Origin: Calothrix sp. NIES-4101
GTDB taxonomy: Bacteria; Cyanobacteriota; Cyanobacteriia; Cyanobacteriales; Nostocaceae
Length of the DNA stretch: 64,000 nt
NCBI GenBank assembly: GCA_004296455.1
Contig: AP018277.1
Coordinates: forward strand, 1 to 64,000
Direction: 5' to 3'
The notes beneath the pieces are model-generated. The model saw only the letters and a program-made list of their open reading frames with translations. It was not told the DNA's origin and did not search any database. Position 1 is the first letter of the stretch; each line of letters begins with the position of its first letter. Both the position numbers and the translations under genes were made by a program. Of this stretch, positions 25,614 to 35,277 are shown piece after piece.

Positions 25614-28600
25614 TTACAGCTTCTTTTTTAATTGTGGAAGTATTTGAGGGCTTGTTTGAGGGTTAGCATTTGGCTTTTTGTTGTCATTCTGAACATACGA
25701 TATTAGTAAGGTAGTTAATATCAGTATTACTAATAGCGCTCCCGCAAGTGTTATCCTTAGTATACGATTTGAACGAGCTTCTATATACCTTAGTTGCTTT
25801 ACATTTTCTATTAGTTCCGCTTGGAGTTTTTGCTGTTCGATTTCACTCAAAAGGCGATCGCGTTCAACTCGACTTACTTCATCGCGTTTTCGCAACTCTT
25901 TTAATTCTCCCAGTAAATCGGAACCTGTTTGCGCGTAATTATCTTGGAATTTGGCTTGTTTTTTGTGACGCAGTTCACTATTGAGACGAAAAATTTCTAG
26001 CTCACTTTGCTGTACTTGCTGACGAAGTTTTTTGACTTGTTCTTGCAAAGAAAGTTCATCTTGTTGCAAAATCCGAATCAAATCAACTAAATAGTCATGA
26101 ATTAATTGATAACGTTCTGGCACTTCTGGAAATAAGACAACTAATCCAGAACGCACCAAAATTTCTAAGACTAATTCGAGTTTTTCAACATTTTCTAATT
26201 CCGCCAATTCTGCCGCTAATTGTGCACGAGTTTTAAAGGGACGCTTTTTAGTTTCATCAGTTAATAAATATAAAACCAATAAAGCTGCTCTTTCATTTTC
26301 AGGTCCACAATCACGAATTAATTCCTTTAAATATCTTTCAATTAACTTATTTGGGCGGAATTGTTCATATTTACTTAAACTGAGAATCCGCTCATTTTGG
26401 AGTTGTGCACCAACAACTTGCAATTCAATGGGACGCACCTCCCCCAGTTCCGCCGACAAATCCTCCACTAAAGCATCTACTAAAGCGGGTTCCAGATAAT
26501 ATTGGGAACGTTCAGTCAATCCTTGAATTACACTTTTGGCATCTTCGCGAGAAAAGTTATTTAATTGATAGCGATTATTTTTATCTAGCAGATTACAATT
26601 AATCAGTTCCAGTCGTGAAAGTTGTTTCAATTCCAATAACCTGTGTAAATAATCTTCTCGCACGCTGAGAATTACTTTCACAAAAGGCACATTCAAACAA
26701 TCACACAAAAACCGATCAAATTCTTGTAGCTGAATGAGATTACAACCAGAGAAAAATTCCTCAACTTGATCGAAAATTAAAACTGTAATGATGTAGCTTT
26801 GAGCATTTTGTTGTAACTGTTCCAACACCCCAGCAATAGTTGTTGGTATGACAGGAAACGCTTGAATGCTTTCTTCCAACGCAGATTTCCGAATAGTAAC
26901 AGGCTTTGTCAAAGCGATCGCATTCCCCAAAGCCTTCCCTAGTTCCCGCACCCAATCAGTATAATCTTGCACTATAGTAGGTACAGCTATTTGGTCGCCA
27001 ATTGTACCCTGTTGCAGTGCAGGTAGAAACCCTGCCATAATAGTTGAACTCTTACCTACACCTGATGGACCATGTAGAATCATAAACTTAAGGTCGGGAC
27101 GGCTAATTCTGGCAATCAAATTTTGAATATCGCGTTGCCTACCTGAAGCAATAATTTCTAGGGCAATATTTCCACTTTGCACAGGCGAACTAAATACAGG
27201 AGTTGTTGGGTCACGTTGTGGTTGCAATCTGCCCGCCCCAATAAACGCCCGCAAACCATATTGTTGCTCAACCGAACGTCGCTTTTGCCTGATAATAAAG
27301 GCTTCTAAATACAAACCGGATTCAAAATACAAAGCTCGCAGCCGCCGCAGCAAGCGAATATACTTATAAATATCGTAATTAAAATCACTATTCTCCAATG
27401 ATAACTTAAGTCCCTGACTCGCCAAATCCAACTGTTCATCAGCAATCGTGCCATATTCCCGCAGCGAGTGACTACCACCATCACCCAAATTTCGTAAAGC
27501 CTCTGCCAGAGTTAAACGATAAATTTGCTCTATTAACAAGGGGAATAAATTCGGCTGTGAATGACTATTTTCATTTTCCTTCGCTTCAGACAGTTGCCAT
27601 AATGCTACCCTTGCTAACTGACTTGCCTGTGCCCAATGACGACGAGAAATAGCAACCTGTGCCAAAAAACCAAAATCGCAAGCTAATTGAAAATGCGTAC
27701 CGTGGATGTGGTGTAATTTTTCTGACTTGTCAGCAACTATTTGTAACTCATCCCATTCCTGCAGATGTTGTAACACCTCCGCTAACAAGCCAATAATTTG
27801 CGCCATTAAATCAGGACGTTGGGCTATTTCAAAGACATGCAAACATCTTTGAAAATAAGACTTAGCCTGGTGCCAGCGCTGACGATGCTCCATATGTGCC
27901 CTTTCCGCTAAACGAAAGTAACACAAACCAATGTAAAAAAGTAACGCACCTTGACGTAGCAAGTGGGGAGAGGGTGGATTTGGGGGGGTTGGGGAGCTGA
28001 AGGGAAGGTGATGAGTGGAGGAATTTGTTGTTTCATCTTCCCCCATTACCCATTGTCTATTTTCTACTTCATTGTTTTCCCAAAACTCTAAACTCTGTTG
28101 AAAATGTTCGATTGCAGAATCAATGCGATCGCAAGCATAATCATCCAATCCAAAAACAAATGCTAAACTTGCATCGAGTTCGGGATATAAAACGATACCA
28201 CGATTCTGTAATTCTCGAATTGCACAACTAAGTTCATGAGTACTGTAATCCCAAACATGCCCTAATGTACTGTACCGATACTTAAGTTGGGGTTTGTTTT
28301 CGTGAAAAGCACCCATATCTAAAATTTCTGCAAACAACGAGTCGGTTTTATCTTGCAGAAGTTGATGCAATTCAATAGTTGTAAGCCCAAACTCCATTAT
28401 GCTTGCCCAACTATAAAAGTCAGGTGCAAATCTAATCAGTTTTTGGATAACTTCATTATTAACAAAAATTACTATTGGAAAGGGGAAATTTGCTCTGAAT
28501 TCTTCCCGTACCTGGTTAGTAGTACTGAGAAGTATATCAATTTCTTCGACGCATTCTAAACCGGAAATAATTAACACGTCTGGCTTATTTCCCACGGCGT

Positions 28601-29516
28601 GATGTATGGGGTTGTAAAGAGTTTTTTCTGACGCAGCTAAAGATATTGTGTAAATTTTATTATCTAATAAAACTTGCAAATTTTGTGCAATACTATCTTC
28701 CAAAACAGAGTAGTTACAATGTATGAATATTAGTGAAAAATCACCCTGCGACAGATGTATTGCCCGCACCAGTGTGTGTAACGAGCGCTCATTTGTGGCA
28801 ACTATCTGTTGAGCTTTATTTAGCTCTTTGTCAGATGTCAATTCCTCTTCGTTATGGGTACTATTATTTCGACTTAAAAGCAATTGTAACTTTAATACTA
28901 GTTTTGCCTCTAAGGGAAAGTTGCGGTTTTGTAACTCCTTCCATGCTAACTCAATTTCAGCATATTGAAGAGAATCAATATTTACGCCTGTAAATAAAAT
29001 TTTGTTTACACTTTCCTTTAAAAAGATAAGTAATTCTTCGCTATCTTCTGTTGCGATCGCAAATTCATAGTAAAGTGCTATCCAACTATAGAAATCATGT
29101 GTTGACCGAATTAGTTTTTTTTGAATTTCTGTAGTAGTCCATAACACTATTGGAAAGGGAAAGTGATTGCGAAATTCTTCCCTGACATGATTAGTTGCAA
29201 TTAGCATTTTATCGATAGCATTTACAGACTCTAAACCGAATATTATTAAAGCCTCCGGTTTCTCATTTCTAAGATTTCCTTTGATAGTTCTAAATAATGT
29301 CTTACAAGACTTAGTTAAAACTAGCTCTCGAATTATTAGAGGTGAATTACATGCGCTGCCGTGTAGTTCATAAAATTTCCTCACTATACGATCACGTAAA
29401 TACATGTGGTCGCAACGCACTAAAATCAGCACAAACTCTCCGTGGTTACGCTGAATTACCTGTACTAATTTTTTTAATGATTCACCATTTGTCTCTATGT
29501 GATTGTGATTTGTCAT
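25614..29516 (-). CDS. Membrane-anchored STAND-type NTPase with duplicated N-terminal domain, 1300 aa
   Basis: The N-terminus holds two tandem copies of an unrecognised domain of about 180 residues (about 12-190 and 243-420), each with a LII(F/S)GLE...VREEFR..FPFPIV...DFYSW core. A helical, TPR-like region follows (about 420-740). The NTPase has Walker A GPSGVGKSS at about 816-824 and Walker B VLIFDQVEEFF at about 912-922; it fits the STAND group (nSTAND1/NACHT-like). A winged-helix region, a coiled coil and one C-terminal membrane helix (TLAGALLVILILTTLLISYV) end the protein. It is last in a leftward run after two AAA proteins. Signalling or conflict function is inferred. A Pro/Ser-rich insertion sits at about 500-520. 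Confidence 0.75.
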   Translation of the reverse strand: MTNHNHIETNGESLKKLVQVIQRNHGEFVLILVRCDHMYLRDRIVRKFYELHGSACNSPLIIRELVLTKSCKTLFRTIKGNLRNEKPEALIIFGLESVNAIDKMLIATNHVREEFRNHFPFPIVLWTTTEIQKKLIRSTHDFYSWIALYYEFAIATEDSEELLIFLKESVNKILFTGVNIDSLQYAEIELAWKELQNRNFPLEAKLVLKLQLLLSRNNSTHNEEELTSDKELNKAQQIVATNERSLHTLVRAIHLSQGDFSLIFIHCNYSVLEDSIAQNLQVLLDNKIYTISLAASEKTLYNPIHHAVGNKPDVLIISGLECVEEIDILLSTTNQVREEFRANFPFPIVIFVNNEVIQKLIRFAPDFYSWASIMEFGLTTIELHQLLQDKTDSLFAEILDMGAFHENKPQLKYRYSTLGHVWDYSTHELSCAIRELQNRGIVLYPELDASLAFVFGLDDYACDRIDSAIEHFQQSLEFWENNEVENRQWVMGEDETTNSSTHHLPFSSPTPPNPPSPHLLRQGALLFYIGLCYFRLAERAHMEHRQRWHQAKSYFQRCLHVFEIAQRPDLMAQIIGLLAEVLQHLQEWDELQIVADKSEKLHHIHGTHFQLACDFGFLAQVAISRRHWAQASQLARVALWQLSEAKENENSHSQPNLFPLLIEQIYRLTLAEALRNLGDGGSHSLREYGTIADEQLDLASQGLKLSLENSDFNYDIYKYIRLLRRLRALYFESGLYLEAFIIRQKRRSVEQQYGLRAFIGAGRLQPQRDPTTPVFSSPVQSGNIALEIIASGRQRDIQNLIARISRPDLKFMILHGPSGVGKSSTIMAGFLPALQQGTIGDQIAVPTIVQDYTDWVRELGKALGNAIALTKPVTIRKSALEESIQAFPVIPTTIAGVLEQLQQNAQSYIITVLIFDQVEEFFSGCNLIQLQEFDRFLCDCLNVPFVKVILSVREDYLHRLLELKQLSRLELINCNLLDKNNRYQLNNFSREDAKSVIQGLTERSQYYLEPALVDALVEDLSAELGEVRPIELQVVGAQLQNERILSLSKYEQFRPNKLIERYLKELIRDCGPENERAALLVLYLLTDETKKRPFKTRAQLAAELAELENVEKLELVLEILVRSGLVVLFPEVPERYQLIHDYLVDLIRILQQDELSLQEQVKKLRQQVQQSELEIFRLNSELRHKKQAKFQDNYAQTGSDLLGELKELRKRDEVSRVERDRLLSEIEQQKLQAELIENVKQLRYIEARSNRILRITLAGALLVILILTTLLISYVQNDNKKPNANPQTSPQILPQLKKKL

Positions 29517-29665
29517 AGAGTATTAATTGTACTGATTGATTAAGTATAAATTTGCAAATATTATTTTCTAGATTCTACATAAGAAAACAAATAAAGATAT
29601 AGGGATAGTAGTTTTGAAGTATTAAAACTTATTAATTTTGAGTATGCTATTAAAACCTTAAGTAT

Positions 29666-31759
29666 TCAACCAGACGAATTGAGAATTTGATTTAAAATTT
29701 GCTCAACTTTTGTTAAACCGCAACCTATTGGTTGTCTAGCCCAATTTAACAGCGCAAATGTGCGATCCGTTTGTTCGATAGGTGGGTTAGGAACAACTCC
29801 AATAGGTGGTTCAAGCGAAAAAATTAGTTCACTGAATTGCGATGCAGGCAAAGCATTTAGCTTTCGCATTAACTTTACGCGCTCTTGTTCAGTCCAAATT
29901 TTGTTTTCTCCAGAAAAAGTTGCGATTGCGGGGAATGCAACTGGAGCATGGGTCACACGTTCTGATTTAGGTATACTATTAAAACCTGGAAATATTGGAG
30001 CTTGAGCAGGTTTACCACGTCCGCTCAGTTCTTCTATTAGGAGATGTCTGGCTTCGCGCTCATCAGTGCAACCAACTAAATCTACATACCGAATATTAGC
30101 TAGAAGTCCTACTAGTTCGCATTCTTCCACTCGAATTGGGATTAGTGTTCGCTCTTTACCTTGAGGATCGCGTGAAAAAGCAGCCGCCCATTCAGGATGA
30201 GTATAATTTGCGTTGAGATAATTTTCTGACAAAATTGCAATTGTTTGCTTTGTTCCAGATGTTGCCTTTTGCATCTCCAAAGCTAAATTCTTCCCAGCGC
30301 GAAAATCCCAACTATCAATTATTATCGAGTATCCTTCTTCTTCCAAAGTCCAAGCAATCCACTCAGCCCAAGTTCTATTTGCTCGATTGTAACTAATAAA
30401 AAAGTCCTTCATTTTATTTTCCTTTTTGCGAATAATAGTTAAATTGCTTGATTGCAGTTTTGATGTTTCTAGTAATAAGGGATGGATAGCAAACCAGTGA
30501 CCATCATCATCAAAATATTTAAAAACTAACTTTCTTTCCATACTTTGGAACAAAGTTAAATAATCATCTCTTCGCACAACTTTTTCTTGTGCAAATTGTT
30601 GTATAAATCTCCAATCATCATCATCAATCTGCATAATAAACTTGGAGCGATATCCCTTAATTACACGCTCCAAAAAATCACGCGAAAAAGGCGGGTCTTT
30701 TTCGCGAAGACAGAGAGACAATAGTTCTAATAAAGTTGGTACATGACCGCCACTAATTGAACAAAGTCTATCTAAAGTTTCTAAACTATCAAATACTTTG
30801 TTGACTAAGCCCAAACGCTCATCCTGATTTGATAAAGGGAAAGCTCGAACAAGTACAATTTGTCTTAATAGTTCAATTCCTGTTACAAAAGATTCTCCAC
30901 TGCGTAACTGCACGGGTACGATTGATAAAATTTCAGGTGATACTCCACCTCCTAAACGAATTTTCACAAGCTCACTATTTTTAGACATAATTAGTGCTAG
31001 TGGAATTGCGTATATTACATGGCATTTTAATTTCCGCAAACGCTCATCTGGGTCTATAAATATAGGTAGCCACTTACGCATATTTTGGATATCTAAGCTG
31101 TCTAAATCGTCAACTATAACAACAAGCCCTTCTTTACCTATTTCCTTTAATCTTTCATTCGCAATATCCAATACTTCCTCGTTAATTATCTGCAAAATAC
31201 TATTAGTTTCTGTTGTAATATAATTATTATAAATTCGATGAGAATTTGGATTATTTTTTAAATATGCTGTAAGTCTCTCGTATAATTTATCAATACGTTG
31301 AGGCAAGTTATAAATTTCTAATTTAATATTTAATATTGTTTCTATTTGATTAAATAATTTAACTAAATACTCAGAACTCAAGCTTATTTGAACTGTTTCT
31401 AAATTCTCAATTACTCGACAAGCAATAGCAAGTAGAATTTCACCACTAGCGACCTTTGCCATATCCAGATATTTCCTGGACTTCAGATAAACAACATGGA
31501 ATCCATAGCGCTCTAAATTAGCTTGGAGTCGTAATAATTCTACAGATTTACCACAACCACTATATCCAGTTAAAAGTTGACAAGTCGGTTCATTGGGTAA
31601 GAGATGTATAATAGTTCTTCCTAATATAGTTGCAAGGTCTCTTCCTCCCCTTACTAACGAACAATCAACATAGTAGTGCTGCCAATCCGGTGGATTACCT
31701 GAAATTAAAGTTTTACCAGGATTACATGCTCTGCTAAATTGCTTTAAATCTATTTCCAT
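29666..31759 (-). CDS. AAA ATPase-TIR-effector-associated domain fusion, 697 aa
   Basis: Domain order: P-loop ATPase with Walker A TGYSGCGKS at about 64-72 and Walker B VVIVDDLDSLD at about 213-223; winged-helix region to about 430; TIR domain at about 450-580 starting KDFFISYNRANRTWAEW, with SWDFRAGKNLALEM and HPEWAAAFSRDP, where the Glu before Trp is in the usual catalytic area; then a C-terminal small helical domain (about 622-697, LMRKLNALPASQFSELIFSL) like the EAD adaptor domains of bacterial conflict systems. TIR domains often cleave NAD+ on activation. It lies 57 bp after a paralogous ATPase lacking TIR. The role as sensor-effector is inferred. Confidence 0.8.
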   Translation of the reverse strand: MEIDLKQFSRACNPGKTLISGNPPDWQHYYVDCSLVRGGRDLATILGRTIIHLLPNEPTCQLLTGYSGCGKSVELLRLQANLERYGFHVVYLKSRKYLDMAKVASGEILLAIACRVIENLETVQISLSSEYLVKLFNQIETILNIKLEIYNLPQRIDKLYERLTAYLKNNPNSHRIYNNYITTETNSILQIINEEVLDIANERLKEIGKEGLVVIVDDLDSLDIQNMRKWLPIFIDPDERLRKLKCHVIYAIPLALIMSKNSELVKIRLGGGVSPEILSIVPVQLRSGESFVTGIELLRQIVLVRAFPLSNQDERLGLVNKVFDSLETLDRLCSISGGHVPTLLELLSLCLREKDPPFSRDFLERVIKGYRSKFIMQIDDDDWRFIQQFAQEKVVRRDDYLTLFQSMERKLVFKYFDDDGHWFAIHPLLLETSKLQSSNLTIIRKKENKMKDFFISYNRANRTWAEWIAWTLEEEGYSIIIDSWDFRAGKNLALEMQKATSGTKQTIAILSENYLNANYTHPEWAAAFSRDPQGKERTLIPIRVEECELVGLLANIRYVDLVGCTDEREARHLLIEELSGRGKPAQAPIFPGFNSIPKSERVTHAPVAFPAIATFSGENKIWTEQERVKLMRKLNALPASQFSELIFSLEPPIGVVPNPPIEQTDRTFALLNWARQPIGCGLTKVEQILNQILNSSG

Positions 31760-31816
31760 TGGAATTTATTTACTTGAATCCAGATGTCATATTCAGCTAC
31801 ATAGCTTGCTTTATAA

Positions 31817-33121
31817 TTACAAATTTAATTCTTGTGCCTCAGCTAAAACTGGATTTATGTCAAACCACGAACCTTCGTCATCTCGGTATTCATAGACAAA
31901 CATACTGCGGATTAAAACCTGATAATCTTCAGTTCCTCGAATTTTTTTCTTTAAAGTCGCTTCACGCAATAACTCCCACTCATCACTAGTTATTGCTAAA
32001 GTTAATTCATTTCGACGTTGCCTAATTACCATTTCTAAGCACTGTTTAGATATAGGTGGGTCTTCGCGTTGAAGACAGCGATACAGTAACATCATCAAAT
32101 TTCTCAGATGACCTCCACTCACTTTGCATAGTTTTTTTAAAGTTTCTGAGCTATCAAAAACTTGCGGAACTAAACTTAACCATATCTCTCTATCAACCGA
32201 AGGAAATGCTCTTGCCATTACCATTTGTTGCAGCATATCAATTCCCTTTTGATTTTCCGAGCCATCTCTTTTTTGCACTGGCACCATTGGCAAAACTTTA
32301 GGGTCTACACCAAATCGATTTATTAACCTTCCTAGAGCGTTAGAAAAAATTAGCATTAGTGGAATTGTATAGACAACGTGGCAATCGAGCTTACTTAGCT
32401 GTTCGCCACGTTCTACAAATAAATATTCTGGTTGGAAGTAGCCTGATGGCTTCATATAGTTATCTATTCGGTCAAGATTATCGACTATTACTACCAGTCC
32501 TTTTTTGCCTTGTTGTTTTAATGTTGCTTTGGCAGGATTAAGAAATTCTTCGTTAATAGATTGTAATATTCCGCTTGTGCGCGGCTCAAGATACTGTCTT
32601 AATCGATTACGAAGTGCAGGACTATCCTTAGTTTTAGAAGTAATCTTTCCAATACCTGCCGATAATTCTGCCTCTATAGATAAATCAAGTGGTGTTTGAA
32701 GGAAATTTGTAACTTCTGAAAGTAACGTTTGGAAATATCTCGGTTTCATATGAATTTTAATTCCCTCTAGACTTTGACTAACCTGACGAGTAATTGCTAA
32801 CAAGATATCAGTAATTTCAACATCAGCCATATCTAGGTCTTGGCTAGATTCAAAGTAAACCACATGAAATCCTTGCTCTTCTAAATCTGCTTTGAGTCGC
32901 AGTAATTCCGTAGACTTACCACAACCAATATGTCCTGTAAAAAGTTGACAAGTAGGATGTTCGGGTGAAAGTCGGGTGATGGTTCTTCCCAATTCCTCAA
33001 TAATTCTGCCTCCACGTACCGAAGAAAAATCCATGTAGTATTCGCGATCACTTGCGTTTCCAACAACCAAAGTCTTACTAGGGTTACATGCCTGAAAAAA
33101 TCTTGCTAAATCGACTAACAT
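31817..33121 (-). CDS. AAA ATPase, TIR-less paralogue of the next gene, 434 aa
   Basis: The protein aligns along its length with the N-terminal 430 residues of the downstream 697-aa protein: RFFQACNPSKTLVVGNAS, Walker A TGHIGCGKST at about 62-71, YFESSQDLDMAD, Walker B VVIVDNLDRID, VPVQKRDG and a C-terminal winged-helix-like part. It stops where the other continues into TIR. It is the first gene of a three-gene leftward run (434, 697, 1300 aa). It probably forms mixed oligomers or regulates the TIR protein. A 172-aa gene diverges from it. Confidence 0.75.
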   Translation of the reverse strand: MLVDLARFFQACNPSKTLVVGNASDREYYMDFSSVRGGRIIEELGRTITRLSPEHPTCQLFTGHIGCGKSTELLRLKADLEEQGFHVVYFESSQDLDMADVEITDILLAITRQVSQSLEGIKIHMKPRYFQTLLSEVTNFLQTPLDLSIEAELSAGIGKITSKTKDSPALRNRLRQYLEPRTSGILQSINEEFLNPAKATLKQQGKKGLVVIVDNLDRIDNYMKPSGYFQPEYLFVERGEQLSKLDCHVVYTIPLMLIFSNALGRLINRFGVDPKVLPMVPVQKRDGSENQKGIDMLQQMVMARAFPSVDREIWLSLVPQVFDSSETLKKLCKVSGGHLRNLMMLLYRCLQREDPPISKQCLEMVIRQRRNELTLAITSDEWELLREATLKKKIRGTEDYQVLIRSMFVYEYRDDEGSWFDINPVLAEAQELNL

Positions 33122-33292
33122 TACAGTTCAACCCCAAAATAGCCTGATTCTACACCTTAACTTAGCAATTCTACAGAAAATTCAGCCACGCTTCCAGGAC
33201 AAATTACTTTAGAGCATCTGATTGTAGTATTACGTATTATTAAAAATGGGTACACATACTGTTGAGAAGGAATAAATACAAGGAATAAATAC

Positions 33293-33811
33293 ATGCCAAA
33301 GCACGACCAGCCAAAATTAAAAAAAGTATCTGTTAACCTGCCATTTGGCATTGGTGGGACAGAATGGGAAGCCGATGCTACAGAACGAAGAGCAGCTTGG
33401 TCACTATTTGTGGAACTGGTAACCCGCGTTACCATCCAACCATTAGAAGCAAAACAAGACCAAGGACTTTTACGCGAAGCGCTGGCATCACTACACAGCT
33501 TGTTTGCAACTACACGAGAAATTCTTAAAGCCGCAGGTCCAGACATTGGCGCATCTCATCAGTCAGTTGGCGGAATTGCCATCACCGTACTCAACCGAGG
33601 TTTACGTCCTTTCCTTGCCAAGTGGCATCCTTTATTACAAGCGTGGGAAGCGCAGCGTCCGGCTAATGTCAGCCCCAAAGAACACGAAAAAAATTGGTCT
33701 CACCAAGTCCAGTTAAGAAGTGAGTTAGAATTGCTCAGGCAAGACTTAGAGCAATATGCTGTGGCGCTCTCAGTAATTGCAGGTGTTGATTACTACTATA
33801 AATATGAATAA
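33293..33811 (+). CDS. Uncharacterised 172-aa protein, paralogue of the 165-aa protein at 36833
   Basis: I do not recognise the family. The sequence is mainly helical: KKVSVNLPFGIGGTEWEAD, ERRAAWSLFVELVTR, then the best conserved block GLLREAL.SL..LF..TR..LK.AGPD.GASH.SVGGIAI.VLN.GLRP.LAKWHPLL..WEAQRP, and a terminal coiled coil. The 165-aa protein beside a TIR gene at 37346 is about two-thirds identical by eye. Both lie next to ATPase or TIR genes, so it is probably a dedicated partner in those systems. It diverges from the 434-aa ATPase with a shared 171-bp promoter region. Confidence 0.75.
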   Translation: MPKHDQPKLKKVSVNLPFGIGGTEWEADATERRAAWSLFVELVTRVTIQPLEAKQDQGLLREALASLHSLFATTREILKAAGPDIGASHQSVGGIAITVLNRGLRPFLAKWHPLLQAWEAQRPANVSPKEHEKNWSHQVQLRSELELLRQDLEQYAVALSVIAGVDYYYKYE

Positions 33812-33884
33812 ATATATTGAAGCTCCAGAGTATTTTGATAGTAAAGGTCAAGCCATATTCTGTGCAGGTGGTATAAGGTATTGA
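33804..33884 (+). pseudogene. Possible remnant of a nucleoside 2-deoxyribosyltransferase-like gene
   Basis: A 26-codon frame overlapping the end of the 172-aa gene reads YIEAPEYFDSKGQAIFCAGGI. This resembles the start of nucleoside 2-deoxyribosyltransferase-like proteins (YIEAP...IFLAGGI), which occur in defence loci. It stops after RY. If real it is a fragment; the match is short. Confidence 0.3.
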
Positions 33885-33890
33885 GCCGAG

Positions 33891-34322
33891 ATGTGTTCTT
33901 TACGACTAACAAATGATACCTGGAAGGCGTTAGGTATCGCCTCTGAATGCTTGGGATTAACCAGGGCTGACTATCTAGAGGAAATAGTTATAAGTAACCT
34001 GATTCCATGTATTACACGGGAGAATTCAAATATTTCTACTTCTAATACACAGAATTTTTCTCAGCCATTGCCGAGTATTACACGGTACGACCAGGATATG
34101 GAGAGGCTCCGAACCCAAGTACAGAACCTTCAAAAAGAAAATTTAGAGCTTAAGGAACGGTCAGCCATTAACTTTGTACATGATGTTATAGATTTTGAGG
34201 CGATAGGCTCACGCATTTTATTTGAATTGAAGTTGGGACGGCAAGCTTCAGCTTACAAAGCAGCACAGAAGTCCCTTAATCGATTTATTCAAGAAATAAA
34301 ACTTCTGGTTGACAGTTTCTGA
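33891..34322 (+). CDS. Predicted DNA-binding protein with coiled coil, 143 aa
   Basis: The N-terminus (SLRLTNDTWKALGIASECLGLTRADYLEEIVISNL) resembles the RHH-like segment of cyanobacterial plasmid proteins. A Ser/Thr-rich linker follows, then a coiled coil (DMERLRTQVQNLQKENLELKERS) and a helical C-terminus. It lies after the 172-aa gene and faces the truncated parB. It may be a regulator; no partner can be named. Start at 33891 is the first ATG; no strong RBS is seen. Confidence 0.5.
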   Translation: MCSLRLTNDTWKALGIASECLGLTRADYLEEIVISNLIPCITRENSNISTSNTQNFSQPLPSITRYDQDMERLRTQVQNLQKENLELKERSAINFVHDVIDFEAIGSRILFELKLGRQASAYKAAQKSLNRFIQEIKLLVDSF

Positions 34323-34454
34323 TTAGTGCCAAAACTGCTGCAAGAAGTCACTCACAATTTCTCCAGATTGATTGGTTTTTATCACTTTTTAATGTTAAGC
34401 AATATTTCGCCAACAGTGTCCTCGCTACTTTTACCCCGAATTGGCGAAAAGTCG

Positions 34455-35273
34455 TTATCCTCCAGACAGTATTTTTTCAATATCACCTAACAATTTTTCC
34501 ACCTTTCTCAGTTTTTTGGCATCGTCCCAGACCTTAGCTTCTTTAAGCCGCTTGCCAATATCCGAATACCTTTGACTCAACACTTTTTCAGGTAGTATTT
34601 CTTGTGCGCTATTTGCTTGAAGCTGCTGAATTAATTCTTTAATTTGGCTTAAAGAGAGGTTTTGACTAACTGCTTTCTCGAGTAAGTCACCACGTTGTTC
34701 GTTATCCTTAAACCGTGCGATCGCACGGGCTTTGGTATACTCGATTGTCCCCGATGCCAATGCTTGTTGAATATCACAAGGAAGGTTTAATAAGGGTAGG
34801 CGATTTGCTCGGAAAGATTCGGCGCAAAGTCTGCCAATACAAGCAAATACGTTACTTACTATCTCTATATCTTCTGAGCGGATAACATTATCCGCTTGCT
34901 TTTTACCTTTTGAGCGGATAACGTTATCCGCTTTTGTATCCTCTGACTCATCATTGTGGGGAATAACATCATCCGCTTGTTCTTCATTGTCGTGGCGAAT
35001 AACGTTATCCGCTTTTTGGCGGTTGGCTTTTTCCATGCGATTAAGCAGTTTGATGACCTCATCCTGGGTCATTTTCAACCGTAGCGCTAGTAACTCCAAA
35101 ATCCCGATAGTTTCCTCATATGCGTTCAAATCTTCGCGCTGGAGGTTTTCGATTAACTGTACCTGCTTGACAGTCTCGTCATCCATTTCCTTGATGACAC
35201 ATGGTACTTGCGAAAGCCCAGCGATTCCTGCTGCTTTGAAGCGGCGTTCCCCAGCGATGAGTTCGTAGTAGCC
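34455..35273 (-). pseudogene. parB paralogue, N-terminus lost
   Basis: This is a second ParB very similar to 23551-24663, including the ADNVIR repeats and basic C-terminus. Homology extends upstream through GYYELIAGERRFKAAG and then ends abruptly at about 35273, where IS4-like transposase sequence begins. The first about 100 residues, including the start of the ParB domain, and the whole parA are absent. An internal ATG at 35186 could give a 243-residue C-terminal protein that may still bind DNA. The junction truncates both partners, so it looks like a recombination scar. Confidence 0.85.
34878..35012. repeat. Four parS-like palindromes in the truncated parB
   Basis: Copies lie at 34878-34895, 34914-34931 (perfect), 34959-34976 (degenerate) and 34995-35012. 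Spacing is the same as in intact parB (36, 45 and 36 bp), and they again encode (A/D)-D-(N/D)-V-I-(R/P). They could still be bound by the intact ParB. Confidence 0.65.
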
Positions 35274-35277
35274 GGCA

